Source: Psychrobacter jeotgali
Lineage (GTDB): Bacteria > Pseudomonadota > Gammaproteobacteria > Pseudomonadales > Moraxellaceae
Direction of reading: 5' to 3'
Assembly: GCF_904846315.1 (NCBI RefSeq)
Contig: NZ_CAJHAF010000001.1
Coordinates: 1,736,001-1,800,000, forward strand
DNA: 64,000 nucleotides
Below the pieces are notes generated by a model, which saw only the letters and a list, made by a program, of their open reading frames with translations, searched no databases and was not told where the DNA came from. Of the stretch, positions 18,701-26,723 are shown in pieces. Each line of letters begins with the position of its first letter. Positions within the stretch are counted from its first letter, which is position 1. The translations under genes were made by a program, and so were the position numbers.

Positions 18701-19636
18701 TTAATTAAACACCACCGTTTTATTACCACTGACAATAACCCGATTCTGTACATGCCAATTTACCGCCCGCGCCAGCACATTACGCTCGATATCACGCCCA
18801 ATTGCCCGTAATTCTGCTACGCCTTGTTTGTGAGTCACTCGGTGCACATCTTGCTCAATAATAGGCCCTTGATCAAGCTCGGCGGTTACATAATGAGCGG
18901 TTGCCCCAATTAGTTTAACGCCTTTTTCATAAGCTTGCCGATAAGGGTCTGCCCCTACAAACGCCGGCAGAAACGAGTGATGAATATTGATAATCTTCAT
19001 AGACCAGCGCTGCACAAAATCAGAAGATAGGATCTGCATATAACGAGCTAATACTAGCAAATCATTACCTGCCAATAGTTCATGAATCTGTGCTTCTGCT
19101 TGCTTTTTATTCTCTTTGGTAACCGGCACATGATGAAAGGGAATACCGAAGTTTTCTACCGACTGACGCAGATCTTCATGATTGCTGACTACCGAGGTAA
19201 TCTGACAATCAAGCAGCCCACGTTCATGCCGCCATAATAAATCTAATAAAGCGTGGTCAAATTTTGATACCAAAATGCCCACTTTGGTCTTAATCGCATT
19301 ATCGTGCAAGCGCCAAGTCATATCGTAGCGCTTGGCAACGGTATGGGCAAAACTGCCTTCAAAGTTCTCAATAATATCGCTGAGCCCCGCTAATACAAAC
19401 TCTAAGCGCATAAAATACTGTCCGCCTTCGTGAGCAGTTGAATACTGATCAAGGGTAATAATATTGGCACCATAACGATAAATAAACTCCGATACTGCCT
19501 GTACAATGCCGGCTTGATCGCGGCACTTGATGAGCAAGGTAGCCGTATCGTTATTGGTAGCTTCATTAAGATATTTACTGATAGCTGCGTTATTAGATAA
19601 GGTATCGGATGAAGTGTTGGTTATATTGTCTGACAT
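18701..19636 (-). CDS. purU: formyltetrahydrofolate deformylase PurU
   Basis: PurU hydrolyses 10-formyl-THF to THF and formate, balancing one-carbon pools and feeding formate to PurT. An N-terminal ACT domain (about residues 32-110) begins LLIKCRDQAGIVQAVS. The hydrolase domain carries the catalytic N217 and H219 in NIHHSFLPAFVGADPY and D255 in ELDQGPIIEQDV. The first ~28 residues are a Ser/Asn/Thr-rich extension beyond the ~280-aa family norm. It stands alone, converging on ypjD with no clear terminator between them. Confidence 0.95.
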   Translation of the reverse strand: MSDNITNTSSDTLSNNAAISKYLNEATNNDTATLLIKCRDQAGIVQAVSEFIYRYGANIITLDQYSTAHEGGQYFMRLEFVLAGLSDIIENFEGSFAHTVAKRYDMTWRLHDNAIKTKVGILVSKFDHALLDLLWRHERGLLDCQITSVVSNHEDLRQSVENFGIPFHHVPVTKENKKQAEAQIHELLAGNDLLVLARYMQILSSDFVQRWSMKIINIHHSFLPAFVGADPYRQAYEKGVKLIGATAHYVTAELDQGPIIEQDVHRVTHKQGVAELRAIGRDIERNVLARAVNWHVQNRVIVSGNKTVVFN

Positions 19637-19781
19637 AATGAGCCCAATTTAAAAAAGAGAACAAAGCCCGCTGTTATGTTTAAAGATTTTGACAGCGTAG
19701 CAAACCAGCTATTTTAGTCGCTTTCGCAATATTTTGCTAAGCAAGTGAGTCATTTTTAGTTATTCAATGTTAATAATGCAA

Positions 19782-19807
19782 AAACCCTCAATTAATATTG
19801 AGGGTTT
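19782..19807 (-). terminator. terminator of the Ig-like lipoprotein gene
   Basis: An 11-bp perfect stem (aaaccctcaat / attgagggttt) with a 4-nt loop is followed by a T run on the reverse strand, 19 bp after the stop codon. Confidence 0.88.
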
Positions 19808-19825
19808 AGTTAATTACATTTTTTG

Positions 19826-21859
19826 CTACCTAGGGCTAGCACAGCTTAGATCAGTTCCAAACGGGCTATTAGTATTAGGACGAATAGGTGTACTGATATC
19901 AACGTCATCTACTGAAGCTGGGAAGTCTATTGTACGAGACTGCTGTGATTCACTACCATCTACTCTAGTATTCACAGTGACTTTGGCCCTATACCAGTTT
20001 GCATACTGCTTTGGATAGCGCACTGAAAAGTCAACTCTTCCAGTATTATCCGTCACAAAGTTAAAGTTCTGATTAGAGTCAACTGTTTGGCCGTTATCAT
20101 TAATAACTGCTGCTACGTTGACGGGGTCCAGTTGCTGATTCCCATTGAAGTCCTCATTAGGATCTAGAATTCCATTATTATTTTTATCTTCATTATTACA
20201 AATAACTGCATTTTGCTGCCAGATATTGGTGCCAAACAAGTTTCTAATGATATCGAAATAACCTTTTAAGTAGCTGTCAGGAGTCAAGTTAATAGACACT
20301 GGCTGATTGATAGCAGGCTTACCAGCACTATTAAGAACACTGATAGATCCTTTTCTAAAGTAGTATATTTGGCTATTATCAGTAGTTACTTTATCAGCAA
20401 AAGCAAAGCTGATATAGGTAGATCTCGTTTGAACTGTAATCTCTGAAGTATCTTGAATAGGATTAATTGATTTCTCCTGACCGCTTGGTAGCTTAACTGA
20501 CTGTACCTCAGCTTTTATAGTAACGCCATTTGTACTCGTTGGGTTCTCTCCAGCATTGTAAGTCACCGTAGCAATCCCACTGTCATTAGTGTAAGCAAAA
20601 CCTTGACCTAGACTCCCACCAGATGCATCTCTAATGGTAGTAAACTGCACTATAGCGTTCTTAACAGGAGCATCATTTTTATCTAACACTCGAGCTACTA
20701 CTGAAGTAGAACCTCCAACACTTACGACAGCACGCTCAATCTGTAATAATAATTTGGTCGGATTAATTGATACAAAACTCAGTACCTCTTCTTTAGTTTC
20801 TCTACCATGTTCTGCTCTTATAGTTGCTGGACCCGGTACGTTTGAATCAATATAAAACTCTATTTTTCCATTTATTGCAACTAAACCTCGACGAGAGCTT
20901 CCTCGAACCTCATTAGCAGAAATTAATATCTCACCTTTATTAGTTGAAATAAATACAACATCCCCATTAGCCGCATTTGGAACACTCAAAGTAACTTTTT
21001 GCTTATTCCCAACTATAATATCAGGGGTTTCCGAAAAACTCATAGTTGAGCTATTAGTCGAAACCACCGTTAGAACATCGGGGATACGTTGACTAATTTG
21101 TTCACCTTTAACTTCAAGACTAAATAAATAACCGACGTCTAATATCTCTAAATTGGAAGCATTTAAATCAAAGATAAACTTACCACTATTATCAGTAAAT
21201 CCGGTTCCCGCTTCTTTATCATTACTGTATAAAACAATAGTCGCATTAGCCACAGGTTTAGATACACCATCTACGACTTGACCTGATATTCTAAAGTTTT
21301 CTCCAGCTTCTACTAGGTTTTTAGACGAGACAACATTGCTTGTACGAGTTCCTGACACTAAAATAGGGAGGGTTTGTTTTACCATCTTGTCTTTTTCATC
21401 GATAAAAACAGTCAATAAGCTGTCATGGTTTAATTGGGAGTCTATACCCACTGTGTTCTGTATTAATTCTACATTAATTAAACCTTTATCATCAGTTACT
21501 TGATTAGAAGTACCATTCAAAGACAACCCATACAGTGCCGCATCAGCAATATTTATCTTGACAGGTACATTACTGACAATCCCACCATTACTATCCGTAA
21601 CTCTAATAGCAATATTAGTTTTATCACTACCTGTTAATAACTGATTTTTTTCAGCAGAGATGTATATTTCACTTGCTTGGGATTTAGTAGTATCATCCGT
21701 CCCACCACTACCCGGCTGCTGCACACCTGTATCAGGTGGAGGTGCGATAGAATCTACGGTATCGCCATCACCGCCACCACAACCGGCTAAAGCCAGTGCC
21801 AAAGTCAGTGCGGTAAATTGAAACAGCTTAGAAGTTACTGGTCGTGAAGTGTGTGACAT
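19826..21859 (-). CDS. large Ig-like (Big_1/invasin-type) lipoprotein
   Basis: The N-terminus is a lipoprotein signal: a hydrophobic stretch, then LAGC with Cys27 as lipidation site, followed by a Gly/Asp/Pro linker. The 677-aa body is beta-rich. Big_1/invasin-type units appear at about 58-160 and 365-475 (AIRVTDSNGGIVSNVPVKI, ARVLDKNDAPVKNAIVQFTT). A carboxypeptidase-regulatory-like unit lies at about 165-270 (GQVVDGVSKPVANATIVLYS). An Asp/Asn-rich stretch at about 555-580 resembles calcium-binding DxNxDG-type loops. It is probably anchored in the outer membrane or at the surface; adhesion is a plausible role but not shown. It appears more AT-rich than its neighbours. Confidence 0.85.
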   Translation of the reverse strand: MSHTSRPVTSKLFQFTALTLALALAGCGGGDGDTVDSIAPPPDTGVQQPGSGGTDDTTKSQASEIYISAEKNQLLTGSDKTNIAIRVTDSNGGIVSNVPVKINIADAALYGLSLNGTSNQVTDDKGLINVELIQNTVGIDSQLNHDSLLTVFIDEKDKMVKQTLPILVSGTRTSNVVSSKNLVEAGENFRISGQVVDGVSKPVANATIVLYSNDKEAGTGFTDNSGKFIFDLNASNLEILDVGYLFSLEVKGEQISQRIPDVLTVVSTNSSTMSFSETPDIIVGNKQKVTLSVPNAANGDVVFISTNKGEILISANEVRGSSRRGLVAINGKIEFYIDSNVPGPATIRAEHGRETKEEVLSFVSINPTKLLLQIERAVVSVGGSTSVVARVLDKNDAPVKNAIVQFTTIRDASGGSLGQGFAYTNDSGIATVTYNAGENPTSTNGVTIKAEVQSVKLPSGQEKSINPIQDTSEITVQTRSTYISFAFADKVTTDNSQIYYFRKGSISVLNSAGKPAINQPVSINLTPDSYLKGYFDIIRNLFGTNIWQQNAVICNNEDKNNNGILDPNEDFNGNQQLDPVNVAAVINDNGQTVDSNQNFNFVTDNTGRVDFSVRYPKQYANWYRAKVTVNTRVDGSESQQSRTIDFPASVDDVDISTPIRPNTNSPFGTDLSCASPR

Positions 21860-22124
21860 TTTTGGGACTCCGCATTGGCGATAGTTTGTTCAGACAATAA
21901 ACATTACGACTATTAGTAGAGGTAAGAAGCAGATACAATATATACTGTTACGCTATTGTTTAAATTGTTATTTAATTGTATACAATACATTACAGCAACT
22001 TTACTGTCTTTTTAATCAACTTACAACTAAAAGTTTAAAGTTAGTTATAAGTAATCGGTAACACTCTATGTTCAATTCAGGGTATAATGGTCAATACTAA
22101 TAACGGCAGTTATCGTAAAATGAT

Positions 22125-22153
22125 TTGAATATTCTGTCATTTTATGGTATAAA
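22125..22153 (+). promoter_or_regulatory. sigma70 promoter of rpmBG
   Basis: TTGAAT (22125-22130) and TATAAA (22148-22153) are separated by exactly 17 bp, about 190 bp upstream of rpmB. A second TATAAT at 22083-22088 lacks a matching -35. Confidence 0.72.
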
Positions 22154-22300
22154 TGTCGGCTTTAAAATTTTCTGAATTGGTCACTCTGTTATTTGCCTTT
22201 AGATAGCAGTTATGCCAGCTCAACCTTCATACAGTTTTGTTTGGTGCAAAAGTGTTGCTTGCTGCGTCCATGCCGCAAATTGGCGCAACTTGCCCAGACT

Positions 22301-22321
22301 GGTATGAGAAATCCTCATACC
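22301..22321 (+). promoter_or_regulatory. leader hairpin before rpmB
   Basis: ggtatgag / ctcatacc form an 8-bp perfect stem with the loop aaatc. It ends about 10 bp before the Shine-Dalgarno aggag of rpmB, a position suited to translational control. No T-run follows. Confidence 0.5.
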
Positions 22322-22341
22322 TTATAGATTAGGAGTTCCCC

Positions 22342-22578
22342 ATGGCTAGAGTTTGCCAAGTGACTGGAAAGCGCCCTATGGTGGGTAATAATGTTTCGCA
22401 CGCAAACAATAAGACCCGTCGTCGCTTCCTACCAAACCTTCATAACCATCGTTTTTGGGTAGAGTCTGAGAATCGTTTTGTACGTTTACGTGTATCTACT
22501 AAAGGTCTACGTGTTATCGACAAAGTAGGTATTGATAAAGTGCTAGCAGATTTGCGTGCACAAGGTCAAAAAGTATAA
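22342..22578 (+). CDS. rpmB: 50S ribosomal protein bL28
   Basis: This is a 78-aa basic protein of the large ribosomal subunit. It opens [20 protein letters not shown] and carries [17 protein letters not shown], both hallmarks of bL28. A strong Shine-Dalgarno, aggag, precedes ATG. The rpmB-rpmG pair is cotranscribed, as in most gammaproteobacteria. Confidence 0.98.
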   Translation: MARVCQVTGKRPMVGNNVSHANNKTRRRFLPNLHNHRFWVESENRFVRLRVSTKGLRVIDKVGIDKVLADLRAQGQKV

Positions 22579-22672
22579 GTTTAGCGATTTTATAAATCCT
22601 ATTCCTTAAATACTTTAGATTTATTTTATTCAATACCCACCGTTTGAAGACCCTCATTAAAGGAAAGCTATC

Positions 22673-22828
22673 ATGAGAGACAAAATTAAGTTGGTATCAA
22701 CAGCTGGTACTGGATACTACTACACCACGACTAAAAACAAGCGCACTATGCCTGGCAAAATGGAAATCAAAAAGTTTGATCCAAAAGTTCGCCAGCATGT
22801 GATCTTTAAAGAAGCAAAAATCAAATAA
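22673..22828 (+). CDS. rpmG: 50S ribosomal protein bL33
   Basis: The frame from ATG 22673 to TAA 22828 encodes 51 residues, starting [20 protein letters not shown] and ending with the bL33 pattern [23 protein letters not shown] in part. The usual CxxC zinc-ribbon cysteines are absent, so it is a C-minus (zinc-independent) bL33. The Shine-Dalgarno is aaagga, ~9 bp upstream. It lies 94 bp after rpmB and is followed by a strong terminator. Confidence 0.96.
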   Translation: MRDKIKLVSTAGTGYYYTTTKNKRTMPGKMEIKKFDPKVRQHVIFKEAKIK

Positions 22829-22933
22829 GCTATACTTTTATAAGCTGTCGTACTTTATAAGCTTTAGTTATAAGGCTTATAATAATCAGTCTCATTTGAA
22901 CTGCTTATTTGAGCTATAAGTTAGGCAGCACAA

Positions 22934-22969
22934 AAAAAGGGTTTGTTAATTAATTAACAAACCCTTTTT
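22934..22969. terminator. terminator after rpmG
   Basis: A perfect 18+18 bp palindrome, aaaaagggtttgttaatt and its complement, has A and T tracts at its two ends. It can serve rpmBG and the opposing gene that ends at 23033. Confidence 0.88.
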
Positions 22970-23032
22970 CTATTGGCTATTATTTAGTATGGCACCCTAC
23001 TAAAACTTATAACAGCTTATGAAATACCTTCA

Positions 23033-23344
23033 TTAACTATAGTGTGTAGGCTCTTTATCGTAAACATGAGCGTGCCATTGGCTCATCTGCTTTTGCATGA
23101 TGACCTGAATAGCGGCGTGAATCATGTGCTGACCAATAGCTTGAGTGTCGCTACCGAGCAGCTCTTTGAGCTTATCAGAGAAATCAATAGTCATCAGTGG
23201 ATCACTATCCTCTCCGGTATCGCGCAATAATAAGGTTCCATCTTCCGCTTCTACCAGTTCAAGCGTGGTTTCTTTGGCAAAGCCTGAAAACTTATCTTGG
23301 TTATCGTTATCTACTTCTATTTCATTATCGATATCATATGGCAT
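23033..23344 (-). CDS. acidic small protein, unknown function
   Basis: I do not recognise this 103-aa protein. It is acidic and has no signal peptide or membrane segment. The N-terminus is rich in Asp/Asn, the middle holds a beta-like stretch (TTLELVEAEDGTLLLRDTG), and a helical C-terminal half (AIGQHMIHAAIQVIMQKQM) follows. Clean composition and a GAGGATAAT-like Shine-Dalgarno support it being a real gene. It converges on rpmG. It is probably a lineage-specific conserved protein. Confidence 0.65.
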   Translation of the reverse strand: MPYDIDNEIEVDNDNQDKFSGFAKETTLELVEAEDGTLLLRDTGEDSDPLMTIDFSDKLKELLGSDTQAIGQHMIHAAIQVIMQKQMSQWHAHVYDKEPTHYS

Positions 23345-23509
23345 TTAATATTATCCTCGTTAGCCCTTTCATCCGCATGTAGAACACACTTATGATGGAT
23401 TGGGTAAATACGTAATACTCATACAATGGACGCTTTGGGCATGGATTTCAAGAGGGGTTGACACAACTCTTATCAATCAGTAGCTATCTCTCGGTTTTTT
23501 TAAATAGTT

Positions 23510-23821
23510 TTAGCGCCAATAACGCAGCTTTGCTAAAGTAAATAACAGCGCTACAAACATCCCTAAATAATAAGCCTGCTTAAGCTCTAAACTAGGATCC
23601 CGATATTTAAACGGTAACGCTACCGTAGCCGTTGCCGTTGGATATATCACTAACATTAATAGCCAGTTTTCGAATACGTGCAGCCAACCTTGCCAATTAG
23701 TACCATACCTTAGCGATGATAGCCCTAATAGCAAGCAGGCAATGATTAAGCCTATAAACAAGCCATTGGGCAGATCTTTTGGAAAGATAATATCAGTGAT
23801 TTTAGATGATGATTTTTGCAT
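23510..23821 (-). CDS. small three-helix membrane protein, unknown function
   Basis: The 103-aa protein has three hydrophobic segments (about residues 17-35, 47-68 and 83-98) separated by short charged loops, and begins with a polar Lys/Ser tail. No catalytic motif is visible. GGATAC precedes ATG 23821. It lies 126 bp downstream of another small membrane protein gene on the same strand, and the two may form one unit. I cannot assign a function. Confidence 0.62.
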   Translation of the reverse strand: MQKSSSKITDIIFPKDLPNGLFIGLIIACLLLGLSSLRYGTNWQGWLHVFENWLLMLVIYPTATATVALPFKYRDPSLELKQAYYLGMFVALLFTLAKLRYWR

Positions 23822-23947
23822 GCAAGTATCCAGTCACGATAATCTATCGCAGCTCATTAATGAAAAAGAAGTAATAAGTGTTGAGCCTTCGCCAAAGAAT
23901 CTCTGTTTGCGCTATATTTATGGTGAGCGTATTTATTCTGCTAAACC

Positions 23948-24331
23948 CTAACTATAAGTGCCCATCAACCATAACATAGCTACACAGGCAGTGAGCCAGC
24001 CAAGGCTCAAAGCATTTCTAGTCTCGATATGCATGCCTCTAAATTTATTCAACGCTTGTGAACCCAGCCAGAACAAAAATGGAATCCCCAGTACAAATGC
24101 TGGTACCACCACTGCTGCATGCTGTAGCACCGATGCAGGCTCTTCACCAACCATTAAACGAAAGCCATAACCGGCAAGGCTTAGCACTAAAGCAAAGATA
24201 GCTAGACCTATAGTAATTCCTTTAGGGACTAAGCTACGTTTTTGCTTCTCTTTAGACTGGTCAGGCGGTTGATGTTTCGCTGCTGCTGAAACAGAAGACT
24301 CTGATGAGGCAAACGACTTTTGCTTATCCAT
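23948..24331 (-). CDS. small membrane protein with polar N-terminal tail, unknown function
   Basis: A polar Ser/Lys/Gln-rich N-terminus (about residues 1-33) precedes three hydrophobic segments at about 37-57, 68-92 and 106-125 of 127 aa. GAGGTGAGAT immediately before ATG 24331 is a good Shine-Dalgarno. No family is recognised. It follows rpe on the same strand and precedes the three-helix membrane gene at 23510-23821. Confidence 0.65.
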   Translation of the reverse strand: MDKQKSFASSESSVSAAAKHQPPDQSKEKQKRSLVPKGITIGLAIFALVLSLAGYGFRLMVGEEPASVLQHAAVVVPAFVLGIPFLFWLGSQALNKFRGMHIETRNALSLGWLTACVAMLWLMGTYS

Positions 24332-24451
24332 ATCTCACCTCTACTATAAGTTATTTGATGCGCTAAAGCTTAGATGGCACCGTTCACGACAATATCAATC
24401 CTTTATTAAATTAGGACTACTGATTAGTATTATCGTTTATGGTTGTTTGCT

Positions 24452-25138
24452 TTACTTATTGACTAAAGCTAGCTCATCACGCATAGCCGAAATAGCTGCT
24501 GTATAGTCTTGTTGATTAAAAATAGCAGAACCTGCAACGAACATATCAGCGCCCGCCTCAGCGATAGAACGAATATTATTAGCTTTAATACCGCCATCAA
24601 CTTCTAGTCTGATATTCCGCCCACTAGCATCAATAAGTTGACGCACTTCGCGTACCTTATCTAAGGTGCTCTCGATAAAAGACTGCCCGCCAAAACCTGG
24701 ATTGACACTCATCAACAGGATTTGATCGACTTTATCCATAACATAGTCTAAATAATGTAGCGGCGTGGCAGGATTGAGCACCAAACCACATTTAGCACCG
24801 CCATCCTTAATCAATTGGAGGGAGCGATCAACATGCCCACTGGCCTCTGGATGAAAAGTAATAATGCTCGCCCCTGCTTCCAAGAACTGCTCAATCATTC
24901 CATCTACTGGACTTACCATTAGATGCACGTCAATAGGCGCATCGATACCATAATCTCGTAGCGCTTTGCAGATCATGCTCCCGAAAGTCAAATTAGGGAC
25001 ATAATGATTGTCCATTACGTCAAAATGTACCACGTCTGCACCTGAGGCTAGCACCCGTTCTACTTCTTCACCGAGCCGGGCAAAATCGGCGGATAAAATC
25101 GAAGGCGCAATTAAATAAGGTTTAGAAGGACAAATCAT
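24452..25138 (-). CDS. rpe: ribulose-phosphate 3-epimerase
   Basis: Rpe interconverts D-ribulose-5-phosphate and D-xylulose-5-phosphate in the pentose phosphate pathway. The TIM-barrel motifs are clear: [35 protein letters not shown] (metal-binding His/Asp), [22 protein letters not shown] and EVDGGIK with the phosphate-binding VAGSAIF. The length (228 aa) is standard. It is preceded by the DUF2805 gene on the same strand at 78 bp. Confidence 0.97.
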   Translation of the reverse strand: MICPSKPYLIAPSILSADFARLGEEVERVLASGADVVHFDVMDNHYVPNLTFGSMICKALRDYGIDAPIDVHLMVSPVDGMIEQFLEAGASIITFHPEASGHVDRSLQLIKDGGAKCGLVLNPATPLHYLDYVMDKVDQILLMSVNPGFGGQSFIESTLDKVREVRQLIDASGRNIRLEVDGGIKANNIRSIAEAGADMFVAGSAIFNQQDYTAAISAMRDELALVNK

Positions 25139-25216
25139 AATTAACTACCCAGTTGAGTTGTGCATAAATTTTAATAGAATACTTTACGGCTTCAGGCCTT
25201 TATTAGAGCCGAAGTG

Positions 25217-25681
25217 CTAACGCTGCTTATACTGCGTTTGGCAATAAGCACGGCCCACTATAAAAGGACGCTTAGCTTGATGTTTAGTGGTGCGACCGGT
25301 TACCCGCTGGCGCCACAAACGAAAAGAGGAAGGCTTTAACTCTTGACGCATCAACTTGATAACATCAGCCTCACTAAGTCCATAGCTGTAGGCTATAGCA
25401 GCAAAAGGCGTTCTATCCTCCCAAGCCATCTCTATCACCCGGGAGAGCTGTGAGCTATCAAGTGCCTTATTATCTGTTCTACTGACTGGTTTTAGTAGGC
25501 TATCATCAGAACCAGCCACATTTGCCTTATCAGCACTGTTTTGGCGTTCAACTTGTAAAGCTTTATCCATATCAGCCTGCATCACTGCAAAAGACGTCTG
25601 AAGGTCAGATCGCTGAGCTGCTGAGCCCTTGTAATTATCAGCACTTAGAGTGCTCACTGAAAATACTTGGCTATCTGCCAT
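25217..25681 (-). CDS. DUF2805 / TIGR03643 family protein
   Basis: The C-terminal half matches the DUF2805 family: VIEMAWEDRTPFAAI, YGLSEADVIKLMRQELKPSS and FRLWRQRVTGRTTKH (about residues 81-134). The pattern looks like a helix-turn-helix-type basic domain; no function is established. The first ~75 residues are a Ser/Asp/Gln-rich extension not usual for the ~80-aa family. It lies between rpe and the S-formylglutathione hydrolase gene. Confidence 0.8.
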   Translation of the reverse strand: MADSQVFSVSTLSADNYKGSAAQRSDLQTSFAVMQADMDKALQVERQNSADKANVAGSDDSLLKPVSRTDNKALDSSQLSRVIEMAWEDRTPFAAIAYSYGLSEADVIKLMRQELKPSSFRLWRQRVTGRTTKHQAKRPFIVGRAYCQTQYKQR

Positions 25682-25748
25682 AAAGTCTGCCTATTTATTA
25701 TTAATGCTTATTGTTATTATTAACGCTTATCGCGTAAAACCCAATCTT

Positions 25749-26639
25749 TTAGCTCAACTGCGCCATCCGCCAGTGATGCCAAATATGATCATTGATGACG
25801 CTTTGGATAAAGTAGTAACTATGATCATGACCTGCTTGATAACGTAAGGTCAAAGGCTGATTAGCCTTTTCACAGGCTTGTTGCAGCTTAGGAGTTTGTA
25901 GCTGTCCTTCTGCTAAAAAGTTATCGGCTGCGCCTTGATCAACCAAGATACTTGGGTACTGCTGACCTACTCTCTCGATAGTATGCGCTGCATCGTGCTT
26001 TTGCCATACGGTTTTATCATCGCCAAAGTATTCGGTATAAGCCGCTTCACCCCAAGCTGATTCACTAGCTGCACATACAGGTGATAAGGCCGAGACACTA
26101 ACAAACTTACTAGGAAAGGTGAAACCTAAAAGTAGTGCGCCATGTCCTCCCATTGAGTGCCCCGTCACACCGATACTACTAATCGCAAACTCGGTGCGCA
26201 ATAGATCATAAAGCTCATCAACAATATAACTTTGCATATTGAAGTTTTCAGACCAAGGTGCCTTAGTCGCATCAACATAATAGCTGGCCCCTTGACCGAC
26301 AAAATAACGCTCGTCATTCGGCACATCGGTGTCTTCGCTACTGCGAGGAGAAGTATCTGGCGCAATAAAAATCATGCCAAGCTCACTACACTTTTGTTGA
26401 AAGTGGGCCTTATGAGTGACGTTATCAGCGTTACAGGTCAAACCTGATAAATACATAATAGCGGGACAACGCTGACCTGCCAGCGCTTCATCCGGCAAAT
26501 ATATACTAAAAGTCATCGGGGTCTTGGTAGCACTCGATTGATGGCTATAATAATGCTGCTCACCATCAAAACAGCGATTGACACTAACCTGAGTCAGTTT
26601 TGAATTAGCCGTCAAATTGTGATTGAAAGAATTATTCAT
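25749..26639 (-). CDS. fghA: S-formylglutathione hydrolase
   Basis: FghA hydrolyses S-formylglutathione to formate and glutathione, the second step of glutathione-dependent formaldehyde detoxification. The alpha/beta-hydrolase esterase-D features are present: LSGLTCNADN, nucleophile S162 in GHSMGGHGAL, D239 in DQGAADNF and H273 in GHDHSYYFI. The length is 296 aa. A Shine-Dalgarno, AAGGAA, precedes ATG 26639. No class III alcohol dehydrogenase gene is adjacent in this window. Confidence 0.95.
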   Translation of the reverse strand: MNNSFNHNLTANSKLTQVSVNRCFDGEQHYYSHQSSATKTPMTFSIYLPDEALAGQRCPAIMYLSGLTCNADNVTHKAHFQQKCSELGMIFIAPDTSPRSSEDTDVPNDERYFVGQGASYYVDATKAPWSENFNMQSYIVDELYDLLRTEFAISSIGVTGHSMGGHGALLLGFTFPSKFVSVSALSPVCAASESAWGEAAYTEYFGDDKTVWQKHDAAHTIERVGQQYPSILVDQGAADNFLAEGQLQTPKLQQACEKANQPLTLRYQAGHDHSYYFIQSVINDHIWHHWRMAQLS

Positions 26640-26723
26640 AGTTTATATTCCTTTTTTATGATAAATACAAATACAAAATCTAGAATTTGGTGATGAGTTC
26701 AATTAAATAAGCTCGTCTCTGGT

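Larger units (their letters stand above)
21860..22341. other. divergent intergenic region lipoprotein / rpmB
   Basis: This 482-bp AT-rich spacer holds a perfect 12-bp palindrome attgtatacaat (21975-21986) near the lipoprotein gene, plus a sigma70 promoter and a leader hairpin for rpmB, both listed separately. No open frame of note was found. Confidence 0.55.

Noticed and set aside
23742..23951. 69-codon + strand open frame
   Set aside because: It overlaps the ends of two better-supported opposing membrane genes and has no ribosome site or recognisable content.
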